From Chytridium lagenaria (taxonomy: Eukaryota > Chytridiomycota > Chytridiomycetes > Chytridiales > Chytridiaceae), in NCBI GenBank assembly GCA_025449115.1, contig JAHLKC010000130.1:53040-117039 (forward strand): a DNA stretch of 64,000 bases, given 5' to 3'. Shown in pieces: positions 1 to 11,586 of the stretch (the stretch's first letter is position 1; every line of letters starts with the position of its first letter). The translations under genes and the position numbers were made by a program. The notes below the pieces were generated by a model. It was not told the DNA's origin and made no database searches. It saw nothing but the letters and a program-made list of their open reading frames with translations.

Positions 1-848
1 CTCCACTTTACCACATCCTCCTCCTCTTCCCACGCCGACGTAGTGGTTCTAGCTGTCAAACCTCAAGTCCTCAAGGTCGTTTCCGAGGGCATTTCGGAAT
101 CGGTGCAAAAGCTGAAACCACTTGTCATTAGCATTGCGGCCGGTATTCGCGTGGATGATTTGGCAAGGTGGCTTTCGGCATCTCCTTCCACTCATGAGCC
201 TTTGCCAGGCGCTGTCCGACCCTCCATTGTCCGTGTTATGCCCAACACCCCTGCGTTGGTTCTTGAGGGTGCTTCAGGTCTCTGGGCGGGTTCTGAAGTC
301 ACACAGTTGCAAAGAGATCTTGCAACTGTGTTGATGGCATCTTTCAGCGCGAAGGCTTTCTGGTTGAGAAGGAATCACTTTTGGACGTGGTGACCGGAGT
401 CTCTGGTTAGTTTTTTTTTTTTTTATATCTTCCTTCATTGTATCCTGTGTGCTGGCATTTACATTATTCCTTTAGGATCTGGCCCCGCTTATTTCTTTTA
501 CCTTCTCGAGGCCATGGAAAACGCTGGTGTAGCGCAGGGCCTTCCCAGGGATGTTGCGCGAGGCTTAGCTGCCCAAACCTGCCTCGGAGCCGGAAAGATG
601 GCAGTTTCCCAGCTTGAAGACCCGTCTATCCTTAGAAAGAACGTGACCTCCCCCAACGGAACCACGGCTGCTGCAATCAAGACTTTTGACGATGCAGGCA
701 TGCTAAAATTGTGTTTGATGGTGTCGTTTCTGCCACAAAGAGGGGAGAGGAGTTGGCTGACATTCTCGGAACGCAGGTTAGTTGTTGTTCAATGGTGCCG
801 TTCTTTTCGTTCTCGGTTCTGAAAAACTTTATACTTTTTCTTCAGTAG
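1..848 (+). CDS. Pyrroline-5-carboxylate reductase, 5' end outside window, frame-broken
   Basis: This enzyme carries out the last step of proline synthesis: NAD(P)H-dependent reduction of pyrroline-5-carboxylate in the cytosol. The translation shows the family signatures VVLAVKPQVL (end of the Rossmann fold), RVMPNTPAL, and the P5CR signature GSGPAY followed by FYLLEAMENAGV, then NVTSPNGTT and a helical C-terminus ending LADILGTQ. The N-terminal dinucleotide-binding glycine loop lies upstream of base 1. Exons are 1-405, 476-776 and 846-848; introns of 70 and 69 bp are GT-AG, and the last exon supplies only the TAG stop. Two apparent one-base deletions break the frame, near 347-351 (before EGFLVEKESLLD) and near 703-706 (before IVFDGVVSATK). 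The family call is secure; whether the gene is functional or the breaks are sequence errors is open. Confidence 0.9.
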
Positions 849-1073
849 GGAACCTCATCGTATTCAAAGATGTAGATACGTCAAATCCATCGATCGCCTT
901 TGATCTTTTCTGTCTTTTTTGTTTATTGAGTGGTGTGTTTTTACACACTTGCGTAAATGCATATGAAATAAAGATATGGTGATCTATAATTGTGAGATCG
1001 TGACAAAACGTTTCCAGGCCAGTATCTCCAAAAGAAGTGGTGAGGCAAGCTCTCAGTTTTCCTTTTTAAAATA

Positions 1074-2192
1074 TTATGCCTTCTGCCCCGTCCTCTCGAT
1101 ATAGGCATCCCAACCGGCCTCCTTGTATGATCTAGCAATGGCAACGATATCCAAATCGCTAGCATCCTTCCCCATATTTGCATAAATTCCCCTTCCAACG
1201 ATGATAACATCGCATCCACTTCCTAAAACAACATCTCGTGGCGTCCTATATGTCTGTCCCAACCCATCCGATTTCGCGGCCATCTGAACCCCAGGAGTCA
1301 TGTATATGAAATCCTCCCCTCCCCAACTTGCACGTCCCCACCATCCTCAATTCTCCGTTGTCCTATGAACCCGATACAGAATTTACGATGCCGACGCGCC
1401 ATGGCAAAGGCTTCCCGAGTGTAGTCTCCACGGGCGAGAGATCCAGAGGATGACATTTCCGCCAGTAATAAGAGCCCACGACCGAGGGGCTCACCGACTT
1501 CAGCAAGACCCTGAACGATACCATCTCCAGGGATAGGATGAGCATTCGTGATGTGAGACCAGGAGGCAATTTTGTGAACACCGGAAGAGTACTGAAGCTT
1601 CACCGTGTTACCTTATGATACAAGGAGTGAGCGGTGATGGTCTATATATGAATTGTAAGATGTGCTTACCGATATCAGCAAACTTTCTGTCCTCAAAAAT
1701 GAGAAAGTCATGCTTCGCGGCAATGGCCGTCAGCTTCTCAACGAGATCATGGTCCGAAGTCTTCAACAATGTCAATGTGCGTCTATCAAAAGAACTTGTC
1801 AGAGTCAAGAATAGAGTTGTCAGAATCCAGAATAGAGTTGTTGGTTTGAGTCCCTTCAACAAAGCTCAATGTAAAAAAAAGGAAAATGGAGCAGAAGCAA
1901 GGGGGTTTAAAGCGCTGAAACTGAGATTAGGGATAAAGTTATGCGATCTCATTTGGCGATGTAGAAAGAGAGGAATGAATGATAACGGGTTTATGGATAT
2001 CGGACCTTGAGAACGCAAATGTAAGGCCCAAGGAGTTCCGCCAGCTTCAAGACATCAGCCTTCTTGGTGACGTCCGCGGAGAGGGATAGGTTAGTCCTTT
2101 TTGCGATCCATGAGATGCAATAAGCGCTTTGCAGTGGGATTGGTGTGCGATGCGGCTCTTGCCGAGTACGTCTTGGTGCTGATAGACGTCAT
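1074..2192 (-). CDS. URA3: Orotidine 5'-phosphate decarboxylase (URA3-type), frame-broken
   Basis: This enzyme converts OMP to UMP in de novo pyrimidine synthesis. The catalytic motif [10 protein letters not shown] is intact, preceded by a lysine-containing strand ([14 protein letters not shown]). Downstream are [13 protein letters not shown], the phosphate-binding C-terminal strand [10 protein letters not shown], and a family-like C-terminus. The ATG at 2192 begins [14 protein letters not shown]. Exons run 2192-2006, 1782-1670 and 1611-1074, with GT-AG introns of 223 and 58 bp; the second splits [10 protein letters not shown]. Total length is about 280 residues, normal for fungal enzymes. 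Three frame breaks occur: an extra base after DRKK near 2112, a missing base after VEDF near 1763, and a missing base in a G-rich run near 1313 before EDFIYMTPG. The gene is convergent with P5CR, 225 bp apart. It is a standard selectable-marker locus in fungi, so real inactivation would imply uracil auxotrophy. Confidence 0.93.
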
Positions 2193-2642
2193 AATTTGTC
2201 GAGGTCAGAAAAAACGAGGGAAAAAATTGAGTTTAGATACGAGCTTGACGACATAACAATAGCAACGCGCTTTGTTCCAATATACGTGAATGCGCGGGGT
2301 TTACTCCATCAGATTTCTTATTATCAGTGATGCACCTAGGTTATGGGTTGATTTATTTTTAGAGTTTGAAATTAATGGCTAGAAAGGTTTAAGCCGGTTT
2401 GTTATACTGTTAAAAAAAGGTATATTCGTCAAAGATGTTTCGACATGAGGGACCGGGTGCTCATGCTGGTGTTATTTTGTGAATCTTGAGCAGAGCGGTG
2501 GCCAAACGCTAAATTTGGAAGGGTCAAATTCCATCAGTTCTGGAAACAAATTCTGAGTTGTCCAGAAATCCATCCTTCAAAAACCCTTCCAACCAGCTCA
2601 ACATTTTTTTACCATACAGCCCACACTCAAAGCTTTAACAAC
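2193..2642. other. Intergenic region between divergent URA3 and GH26 genes
   Basis: This is about 450 bp of AT-rich DNA between two divergent starts and presumably holds both promoters. A short pyrimidine-rich stretch lies just before the ATG at 2643. No recognisable operator or repeat was seen. Confidence 0.5.
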
Positions 2643-4733
2643 ATGCGTCTGTCGTTAGTCGCATCTTCTCTCTCACTCCTTCTTGGAGCCGCGTCTGCAG
2701 GTGCGTTATTGGTCATCTTGCCCCATTTCCATGCGCCTAATCGTGTTGACGTGCTTTGTCTAACCTCATCTCTCCTTTCCACCAGCTCTTTTCGAACCCC
2801 CAAACGGTCGCCTCTACCTCTCCATTTGGCATGAAAACGGCAACCCCTCTCCAACTTCCCCCTACCTTGTAAAAGACTACCCTAGGGATGTCAATGGACG
2901 TCTCGGAAGGAACGCTGCATCGTACCAATACGCTCAGTATTTGCCCGTTGATCTTATTCCGGAGAGTGGAGAACGCAACACTGGAGATTTAGGCTCATTG
3001 GAAAGGACCGAGACAGATGCCTACTTCTTCCTTTCAATTTACCCGACCGATCATCCTGCACCACAAGTCGCGGGTTTTGACGCTATTACGGATCGCAGTG
3101 TGGAGGAACTGGCAGATCAGCTTTATAATGTAGTGTAGCTTTGCAAAGCTTGCAATGCAGTCGAATCAAATAGTATCTTATTTTTTTCTTTGAATTAGAT
3201 TACGGCCGCCGACCGTTCAAACCGTCGAGTTTTCCTCCGTCTTTTCCCTGAGATGAATGGTAAGAGTCTAATAGACTTATCATATGTTTTTTCTTACTTT
3301 TTTTTTAAAGGAAACTGGTATAACAGATGGCATGGTCGCCCTCTTCAATATGTTACCCAATGGCGAAGAGTCTATGACGCCGTCGTCCGTAGAGGTGCCA
3401 AGGACCGAGTTGCATTCGTGTGGTATGTGTTTACAAATCATCACAGTATTTTCGTTACACTCATGCTCGTTTGTAGTTATTATAGTTCCTTTTGTGTTAA
3501 CATGATATTTTTAACATTAATTCTGTTGAAAACAGGGCGCCCAACTATGGAATTGGATACCCCTACGGTGGTGGTGCAACCACTGCCCCAACTGGCCCGG
3601 CACCTAACGCCACTGAATATGCTGCGCTTGACACAAACCGTGACGGAGTTGTTGATAACGGTGATGACCCCTTCTCCCCGTGGTACCCTGGAGACGAGTA
3701 TGTGGACTGGACAGGATTATCTATATACTATAAACGTGAGTGATTTATTGTAGTTACCCAGATGGCGCTTCATTTCTGACTTTGGTTCAGCTTTCAGCAG
3801 GCCTGGTGAAAATAACCCGCCTTCTGCTTCTTTCGACTTGTGTAAGTTTTTTTTATATTTCAGACTATTCAAAGCGTTGCTTTTTATTATTATACAGTTG
3901 TTACTCTTGAAGGACGAGGCGGTGTCAACTTTTACGATGTCTATTCTACTCGCAAGAATAAACCTTTCATGGTAATGTAGAATTAACTAATAATCGAGGC
4001 AGCACACGACCTCTTCTATCTGCCATCGTTATTACTTTATTGTATGCTTACATTTGCATATTTTCCTGTATTAATCGCAGATTTCTGAGTCCGGTGCTGC
4101 TTATGGATTGGAGTTCCGCCCACCAAACGGCGGAGCCGCTGTCCCCGTCACTTGCTGTGTTTCACGTCTTGCTGTGTTCCAACCGTTCTGGAGGGAGTAT
4201 GTGACCAACCCGCAGACTATGGACAGATATCCTTTGATGAAGATGATCAACCTGTTTGGTAGGTGTTCTATCTCTTAGACCACTTTTATTTTACACTGTG
4301 ATAGACTACTTTTTTACTTAACTACCCACTTTGACTATAGAACACTACAAGGTTGATGACAATTACTTGCGAGACTTCAGAATCACTGCTAACACGTCGA
4401 TGGTGAGTCACGTCACTGTGGCTCTTAGTCTTTGCGCTTGTGCTTTCTTGGCTAACGGTTTTGTTCCTTCTACAGAATGGCGATGATGCAGTCCTTTCGG
4501 CTTTCCGTGCTGATCTTGACACTGTCAGTGACCGCTACATTTGGGCTAATCGCAGCGTTCTCACTACCACTACCGTCGCTGTTACTACCACCTCTGTATC
4601 GTCTTCGCAGACGACTACTGCGGGTGCGACTGCTGCTCCAACGACCACAACAAGGAGTGGTGCGGTACAGGGGTCCGCTGGTGTGGGATATGCCTTGATG
4701 GCTATTGCGCTTGTTGGCGTTTTCGCGTTTTAA
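2643..4733 (+). CDS. Secreted GPI-anchored glycoside hydrolase family 26-like protein
   Basis: Reading through ten exons gives one unbroken frame. A signal peptide (MRLSLVASSLSLLLGAASA) is followed by a (beta/alpha)8-type catalytic region. The motif RLFPEMNGNWY matches the GH26 acid/base block (usually HEMNG), AFVWAPNYG and YPGDEYVDWTGLS follow, and ISESGAAY matches the C-terminal nucleophile block. GH26 members hydrolyse beta-1,4-mannan or mixed-linkage beta-glucan; the substrate here is unknown. A calcium-loop-like segment (DTNRDGVVDNGD) is inserted before the YPGDEYVD motif. The C-terminus is a Ser/Thr-rich stalk and a hydrophobic tail (GYALMAIALVGVFAF) typical of GPI attachment. Introns, all GT-AG, are 2701-2785, about 3130-3198, 3260-3310, 3423-3535, 3736-3790, 3842-3897, 3972-4080, 4259-4340 and 4403-4475. 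The start was chosen for the signal peptide. Confidence 0.85.
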
Positions 4734-6068
4734 TATGCCGAAATGACTGTGGCACTTTTTCAGTTTCTTTTTTTTTTTCTTGTTAACTCTTCGTCTCGGT
4801 CTTTTTCGATATCAATTTTTTTCTGACCTTTTTGTTTGAATTACTTCGTACGTCGATTCAATGAAAAAGAATCAGTTTTTGCTTGTGATCTGTGGCTGTT
4901 ACAAACGGAACTCTTGTCAGAACTGACTTTTAGGAATATATACCATATGTCCTATACTATCCAGATTCAGATATGGAAGGTGGCGCGATAGGCAAAAACG
5001 GGGACCCTTGGCGCGCAATCGCGACCAGCCTAGCACCACCCGGCGGTAGTGTCGTAGAGGCGACAAAGGGCTTATCCGAGCATGACTGCGAGGTTAGTAA
5101 ATGGTTTTAAGTTAGTATTGGTATGTGGGGTTCTCATCGACGTCTTTCTCCCCGCTGTCCAGACTCGGATTGCTGCACATCACTCTTTGAAGGACCTTCT
5201 CAATTTATTTTTTTTTGTTTGTTTTTGGCTCAAGAACTTAGAGATAGTATACGAGTATATGCTCTACTTTGCGACATTCCTTGCTCTTCTTGCTGAGCGT
5301 CTGTCTAAGAGGCTCTTAGTAAAACTACATTTCTTATATCACTTTCCAAAGAAGTAAACGCCATAATGGACGGCGATCTGCTACCTTGGTAAGTATCTGT
5401 CTAAGTCACGTGACTCAAACGGCGGCTAAAGCCATCATTGATATACGGACGGTCAACAAAAGAAAATCTTTAATATCCCTATATTTTTCTCCAATCTGTT
5501 TTTCCCCTTGATCACTTTTCTTTATCTTATCAATCTGGCGCTATGTTCCCTTTTTTTGCGTGTCGGTCTTCCATTTCCTTATTTCTCTGAATAATTGTAA
5601 TTGATTTTATCAACACAGCTCCTATACTAGCTGACCCGAAAGGAGTGATGATACCAAACCGTCAATTGTCTCATTTACATAAATGCTGCAATTGAGACCC
5701 ATAAGATCCTCACTCCAGAACCACGACGTCAAATAATCCATGAGTGCGGACAATCCTCTGGTATATTTAGCAGCTGCTTTCGATCAATCAATCAGGAGAC
5801 GAGAGAAAGAACTAATACGGAAATGGAGGTAAATGGTGTGAGGTTTATTGGAATATAGTGCGTAACATGCTTCACTCTAAAGGTGATCCTTGGCAATAAT
5901 GATCTGGTCCCCTGCACAAGGGCAAGCGTTATGAATCCTGTCCACATACTCAGACCCAACATAAACAAACGACTTGAAAAGGGTTTCTTTCGGTGCAAGA
6001 AGGAACTTTATGGTAGGTATGTGACCTTCGGTCTAGGAACAAATGAGAAACTACGATAGCATGGAAAA
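4734..6068. other. Intergenic region with only weak coding signs
   Basis: AT-rich DNA with T-runs after the GH26 stop. It contains one weak short gene candidate near 4973-5357 (listed separately), an E-box-like CACGTG near 5407, and no other conserved translation. The short reading frame at 5792-5998 on the minus strand has no recognisable motif. Confidence 0.4.
4973..5357 (+). CDS. Possible short spliced gene, unrecognised
   Basis: An ATG at 4973 opens a 40-codon frame rich in Gly, Ala and Glu. It ends at a GT donor (5093) whose intron would close at the CAG at 5162. The next stretch reads TRIAAHHSLKDLL, then a T-run and possibly YEYMLYFATFLALLAERL. The splice sites are plausible, but the later structure is not resolved and no family is recognised. 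It may be a non-coding transcript or chance. Confidence 0.2.
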
Positions 6069-7026
6069 TCATGAAGGATGGTATGAGCATGGCCATACTG
6101 GGGCTTCGTTCTCTTTTGGGATACGAGTGATGCGTATGACGTGCTCCTCATCCGACACTAAAAAGCAGCCTCCCCTCTTTGTTGAATCAAATGTGTCTGC
6201 AAGCGACGCAAGCATACGCTGCTCCCTTTCTGTATGAAGAGAATGAGACGACGTCAGCATTAAATCAGGACAGCGACAGGTAATCCAGGATTGTCCGTCA
6301 ACAACCACCAGCCAACACTCACCACCACAATTACCTACCAGACAGTGGCATTTATCTTGAACCCCCAAAAAATCGCAACCTTGTCCTTGTCACACACGGT
6401 GGTAAGTGGGGTTATGGAGGGGAATGGCTGACCCTTATGCATCTTCAGGTTGCCCTCAATAAGCCACCTCTTCCAACCTGTGTAGAAAAAAGAATAAATG
6501 AGAGCTACGTTCGGCGCAAGTCTGGAGGCTAAATGACCCTAGACCTACAGAGGATCTTCGGCATTTTTTTTTGTTCGTCTGATGCGGAAAAGCGAGTCCT
6601 CGTGCAATAAAGTGTAGTGGCCATCCAATCCTTCTTTTTCGAAGGCGGCCACGACCACAGGCTCAAGCCAACCAACGCTCAACCGATGGCTTAATCAATG
6701 GGAAGGAGGACCATAAAATGAAAACCAGAAGAAATGTAGTCACGAACCTGCAGTGGCCGGCGCGTCGAATTAGCAAAAATAAAATAAAATCGAAAACGCC
6801 AGACGCGAGAGCCAAGTCCACCTTGGAACTGAAAATATGTTGTGGTATCGTACAAAGGATAGAAGGGCACACATACATACCACTGATCCTGTGCTCTTAT
6901 GGTATTAGTCTGCTGCACTTTTGACACCCGTAAAAACCTTTTCTATGTCAGAATATGAAATTCATAGATCTGCAGGAAGATCTCACCACCAGCACGTACT
7001 TTTGTTATTCCATTGATGACTCGCAT
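6069..7026 (-). CDS. Unrecognised spliced protein, frame-broken
   Basis: Coherent coding sequence can be followed on the minus strand. A start at 7026 gives MRVINGITKVRAG, then a small exon with KVQQTNTIRAQDQ, then KVDLALASG and VRDYISSGFHF. Next comes a longer exon (VVVAAFEKEGLDGHYTLL, HEDSLFRIRR), then WKRWLIEGNLKMHKGQPFPS with KDKVAIFWGFKINATVW, and a last exon EQRMLASLADTFDSTKRGG to the stop at 6069. Introns have GT-AG ends (for example the acceptor before GWKRW near 6482). Two one-base corrections are needed, near 6655 and in the nine-base A-run near 6568. No domain is recognised. The codon-wise coherence across exons argues for a real gene; the exact exons and start are uncertain. Confidence 0.45.
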
Positions 7027-7208
7027 TCTAAACATTGAGCAGGATTAAGCAGCTCCAAAACTTGTCAAATTAAAAAGTATTAAGATATGTAAGTAAAAGT
7101 ATTAAGAGAACAAAGTAAATGTACTTTATTCAATTGAAGAGAAAATGAGGTCAAAAACGAGATGACTCTGCACAAAAACACCAAAGGAAATGTGCTTTGG
7201 TTAAATTA

Positions 7209-7917
7209 TCAAAAGGCAGCAGCAGCAACAACAGCCGCAAAAACCGAAAGCCAGACTGAAACACCATTAAAACCGGTGGCAGAAGATTTGGTATGGTGGC
7301 CGCGGCAGGAGGAGCAGCTGTAGTCAACGCGACAGAGCCAGTGGTGGTAGGTGGAATGGCCTGAGCGACAAGAGCAGACTGTCCGAAGTCAGCTTTAAAC
7401 ATTTCACACCAAACAGAGACGCTGAAAAGGAGTTAAAGTTATTAGATATATATATATAACTACGAAGGAAAACTTACACGTTAATGTTGTCGAAAGTCTG
7501 GCCATTAATTAACTTAATGGAGAGGTCGGTCGGAGTAGCGTATTCACCTGAAACCTTGAAGTCGCTGACCCTTCTACCACTCGCGAGAAGCTCTGATCGA
7601 GTGCCGGCAGAAGCTCCCCACTGTCAAGAATCAAAGAAAATAACAAAATTAATTCTCGAAAAAAAAAAAATTAAGGTGAATGTACTTACGAAATACACGT
7701 CGGGACCTGCGGGGGTCAAAGTGAAACCGGTGATGTTAAAGGTACAGTCGTCCACGATGGTAATAGATCCGGTGACGGTGTGTCCGCTTGAAGGGTTTGC
7801 AACAAAAGGTGCCTTAGTGCCGATGCGTGCAGAAGTTTTTCCGCACACTGCTTGCGAATTAACGCCAACTGCAGCAAGAGTTGAGAAGAGGATGGCGATC
7901 AAAGATGTGGTCTTCAT
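7209..7917 (-). CDS. Secreted, GPI-anchored DM13-domain protein
   Basis: A signal peptide (MKTTSLIAILFSTLAAVGVNSQ) leads into a single DM13 domain. HTVTGSITIVDDCTFNITGF and GPDVYF are followed by SGRRVSDFKVSGEY, and the domain closes with VSVWCEMFKADFGQ. DM13 is found alone or beside DOMON in animal Skeletor-like and other extracellular proteins, where a redox role has been proposed. Exons are 7917-7690, 7620-7478 and 7421-7209, with GT-AG introns of 69 and 56 bp. One missing base near 7290 would restore a Thr/Ala-rich linker and a GPI-type tail ending FAAVVAAAAF-like at 7209; without it the protein runs on to 7151 with a nonsense tail. The closest relative in the window is the next gene (8901-10591), which shares intron positions. 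Confidence 0.8.
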
Positions 7918-8900
7918 TGTTGCTTATTTTTTTTTGGCTAGATGGGATAGATTGAGATTGATTTTTACGGCCTCACAGTGAGGGTTTAAATAGTTTTTTT
8001 TCTCTCAGACTCTCACCGATTTGAAATCAAGAATATAAAGGGCTACGTAGGACGGAATAAGGGTCTAAACAGCTTGCAAACGGCTAATCCTTTTTCTGGC
8101 AGATAGTATTTTACAGGGTTCGAGTTTGAACCCGTGAGTCTAAATTTACTGGCATATCCGAATATAGCAATGTATAAGAACGCCGAGTTTGAGTGATTAT
8201 GCTACGTTTTGGATAAGGGCTTGCTACGAATCATTACCCTTTCTTTACATTTTACTTCTCTCGAGCATTTCTAATGCGAGTAGTCATGTCCCCATACTCG
8301 TAGTTTAACGCTTAATCAGATTGAAATACATGCCTGAGGACATCTTTCAACGGATACTATACACATATATTACAAATTATTTTTATTTGATATTTATCGA
8401 CTTGATAGATTAACGTCGAGGAGGAGGAATAAAGCCCCTTTTTGATCTACAAGAACGCCAACTAATTAAGGGAGTGTTAAAATAAAGAAGAAAAAAGATC
8501 ACGGCGAAGAAGATATTGAGATACACTACAACTAGAATAATATTATGCTAAAACACCATACGAAAACCTCAAATTATTTAAATCGCGCAGAGATTAGATT
8601 TTATACGCAAATAATAACAAAGATATTATAACATCATTATGAGGATTTATTGTCAATACAATCACAATTAGTCAGTCGACCGGAACTCCCAGCAAAACTA
8701 TCCAACACGAAGAGAATGTCTTTTACAGTAGAAAATAGATCTGAATCGCGCAAATAACATGAGGGCATCGGTAGGAAGCAGGGAAAACGAGAAAACACTG
8801 CTGTCAAACAAGTAAAAGCAGTTGATTTGAATGATAAAGTATAAATACGTATGATTGAAAATGGAAGACTAGTCGAGATCTCCTCAACATAATAAGCACA
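7918..8900. other. Intergenic region, AT-rich, no gene seen
   Basis: About 1 kb between two minus-strand DM13 genes. It should hold the promoter of the 7.2-7.9 kb gene. There is an inverted repeat around 8119 (GGTTCGAGTTTGAACC) that superficially resembles a tRNA T-arm but has no tRNA around it. No coding signal was found. Confidence 0.5.
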
Positions 8901-10591
8901 TTAAAAAGCAATAGCAAACAAAACAACCAAAAGCGAAAAAGTAGACACGGTCGTCAAAGCGGCCCCAGACGTCGCAGGAGCATTCAAAACTACAATTTTC
9001 CATCCGAGCTTCTGGTGAGTAGTGCACTGGTAGTAAAGTGTGTCAGGGGTAGATGCATCTGGTGTCCACTTTAATACGAAAGGTTTGCTAGGCGTTCCAA
9101 CGAAGCCGCGCCACCGGCAAAGATTTTCTCGCCTGGTTCAGACAACCCTCCGACCATTGAAGAGGTTAGATTAAAGTGGATGGTCTTCGCCAGACGCGAT
9201 GGTGAAGGTGTAATTGACGCCTCGACGAACTTGAAGGATTGGCGATTTCAAAAACCGTTGATGCGGTACGACACACCCCAACCTGGCGGGTTCGGGTAGT
9301 TCGTATTTGGGCCGAGCGTAATGGCGAGATCGGTTGAATTCGCAACAGTAGAGACGCCGACGGGAGTTGTGGTGGTGTTTGCCGACGGTTTCGGGGATGA
9401 AGATTGAGCGACAATGGGGGAACAGGCTCGGGATGATGATGCGCTTGTGGTTGCAGCAAGGTTAAAGGGAGCGTTCGAAGATGATCTGGTGTCTTTGTGG
9501 AAAAGGACAACCGGGCGGGAGGTATCTTCGGAAATTGGTCCGAGTGCCCATATGATTTGAGAGGCGGTAGAGCTGACATTGAGGGGATGGAAGTTTCCTG
9601 TACCGGTGGTGGGGCGAAAAAAAACGCGACGGTGTAGATGTTAGAGGCGGTTCTAGACGCGTGGAGGAGCTGAACAGACGATGTCTCGTTGGACCTTGGG
9701 CAAACACCTTGAGTTGAGGTCGCCATGTAATCGCACTGCTGACGAGTATTGGAACGATAAGGGAAGACGAAGGGGTCTCCTTTGGCGTCGTATCCTGCCA
9801 GAGTAATATCGGCACCGATCATGGAAATTTCACTCAAGCTAGGGTTGTTGATGCCAAAAGCAAACCATCCTCGATCCGATTCAAGAGAAGCGTGCATGGC
9901 CATGGAAATGGAGCCGTTTGCAAATGGTGGATTCCAGTAAAGATTCAAGCGATCCTTGAGGAGAGTAAGGCAGTTGGTGTAGCCGTTGATGAGATCGATC
10001 GGCATCGATGCCGGCGCCGGGAGCGTGGGAGATGGAAGACTGGCCTGTCCAAAGTCGGCCTTAAAAGTCTCACACCAGATGGAGATGCTAGAATATAGTT
10101 AATTATGGAGAAATGCCGGTGTAGAAATAAGAGAAGCGTCATTTTCACTATCCAACTTACACATTGAAGTTATCGAAAGACTGTCCGCTCTGTAACTTGA
10201 TGATGAGTTCTGTCGGGTCGCTGTACTGGCCAGAAACCTTAAAGTCGCTTATACGGCGGCCATTGCTGAGAAGCTCTGATCGAGATCCGTCGGGTGCTCC
10301 CCACTACAGCAAAACGCCATCTGTTAGAACTTCATGATAACAAGGTACTAATTGACTTACAAAGTAGACGTCAGGCCCAGCGGGAGTCTGAGTAAACTGC
10401 CTGATGGAGAAAGTACAGTCATCAACAATGGTCAGAACTCCAGAGATTGAATGTCCGCTGGAAGGGTTTGCGACAAAAGAAGTTGTAAGGCCCACTCTGG
10501 GGGAAGTCTTGCCGCATGCTGCCTGTGAGTTGACACCCACAGCGGCGAGCAACGAGGAGAGGACAGCGACCACGGACGATGGGATCTTCAT
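8901..10591 (-). CDS. DM13-DOMON-cupredoxin-like surface protein, frame-broken
   Basis: Signal peptide MKIPSSVVAVLSSLLAAVGV, then DM13 (ISGVLTIVDDCTFSI, GPDVYF, GRRISDFKVSGQY, SIWCETFKADFGQ). A DOMON-type domain follows (CLTLLKDRLNLYWNPPF, GWFAFGINNPSLSEISMIG, ASQIIWALGPISED). Next is a beta-sandwich opening SPILQVRRGVNYTFTIASG and closing LYYQCTTHQKLGWKIVVLN, whose Cys and His spacing recalls cupredoxin copper ligands. The end is a GPI-like hydrophobic tail. Exons are 10591-10361, 10303-10161 and 10087-8901. At least four one-base breaks occur: in an eight-T run near 9621, a five-T run near 9255, and near 9185 and 9107. DOMON binds haem or sugar, and DM13/DOMON pairs are thought to act in extracellular electron transfer; a copper site would fit that. 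The function is inferred. Confidence 0.78.
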
Positions 10592-11586
10592 GGCTGCGCT
10601 GTAGGTACTTGATTATAAAGTGTTGCAGTATCGACGAATGATGATGCAGTCCGTTCACTATCGTTTAACGTGCAATGCCCCTTGCAGCCAGCGTGTAAGC
10701 GCATTATAAACAACTTGCACTTTCATTATAAATGAACCACCACCAATTCCAAAGCAAATACGTTTTTTCAGGGCAATCAAATATTTTATAGATATCTGTA
10801 GTTCGGCCTAAGGTTTGAACTCTCAAACTGGCAAACAGTCAGAAGGCTTTACTGGCGCAATAAGACCTTTCTAGGATAGGGCGCATTACGGCGCGCCAAC
10901 ATGCACAGTCGAGATATCTAATCTGCAGACGCCGTCAATGTTTGGTCATGACCTGCCATTATTATTAATTACAAAGCACCATCAAGGGGCATAATATGCG
11001 CTGGCATCCACACCATCTCTGCTGCCGCACACGTACAGCATAAATCATGCATTGTAATGCATGCTTCTTTTTGTTTTCGCCATTTCCTTCTTTTGTCTTT
11101 AGATATGAGAAAAACAAGAAAATTATTAAGCATGAAAAAGGATCCCCTTTATCAACCTATCTTTTCCTCCTTCGAAGTTCGAACGTGTTATGAAATGGTC
11201 CCGATATATAGTGTATCACATTACTCTTGTAGTAAGAAGGCCAGCAAAAGCTCACCGTAAGGGTGCTCAACCCATATCCTTCAAGACATAAAAAATGTTT
11301 CTCGTTCATCGACATAAATATTTCTTTGACCATCAGTTAGATGATCTCGATATTTTACGTTCGGCGTCTAGGCGCAATACTTAAATTCACATAAAACCTA
11401 CAAATAAATATTCCCCTCTCAAATCTTGCTTTTTTTCTTTCTCTCATCAAACCTTCATTCTTATGTGGATCACCCCATCAACTCGAAAACAACATAAGCA
11501 CCGCAACATATACTCAGCATGGCTTGCTACAATCCGAGGTGATCGCCATAAAGATGTGTTCATGTTACAATAAAAACAAAAGTTCA
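10592..11586. other. Intergenic region, no gene seen
   Basis: About 1 kb of AT-rich DNA upstream of the DM13-DOMON gene. A TATA-like TATAAA-type tract lies near 10700-10730. Short reading frames here show no family motif. Confidence 0.45.

Noticed and set aside
8112..8135. Possible tRNA T-arm (GGTTCGAGTTTGAACC)
   Set aside because: No acceptor stem, anticodon arm or A box can be drawn around it; it is only a small palindrome.
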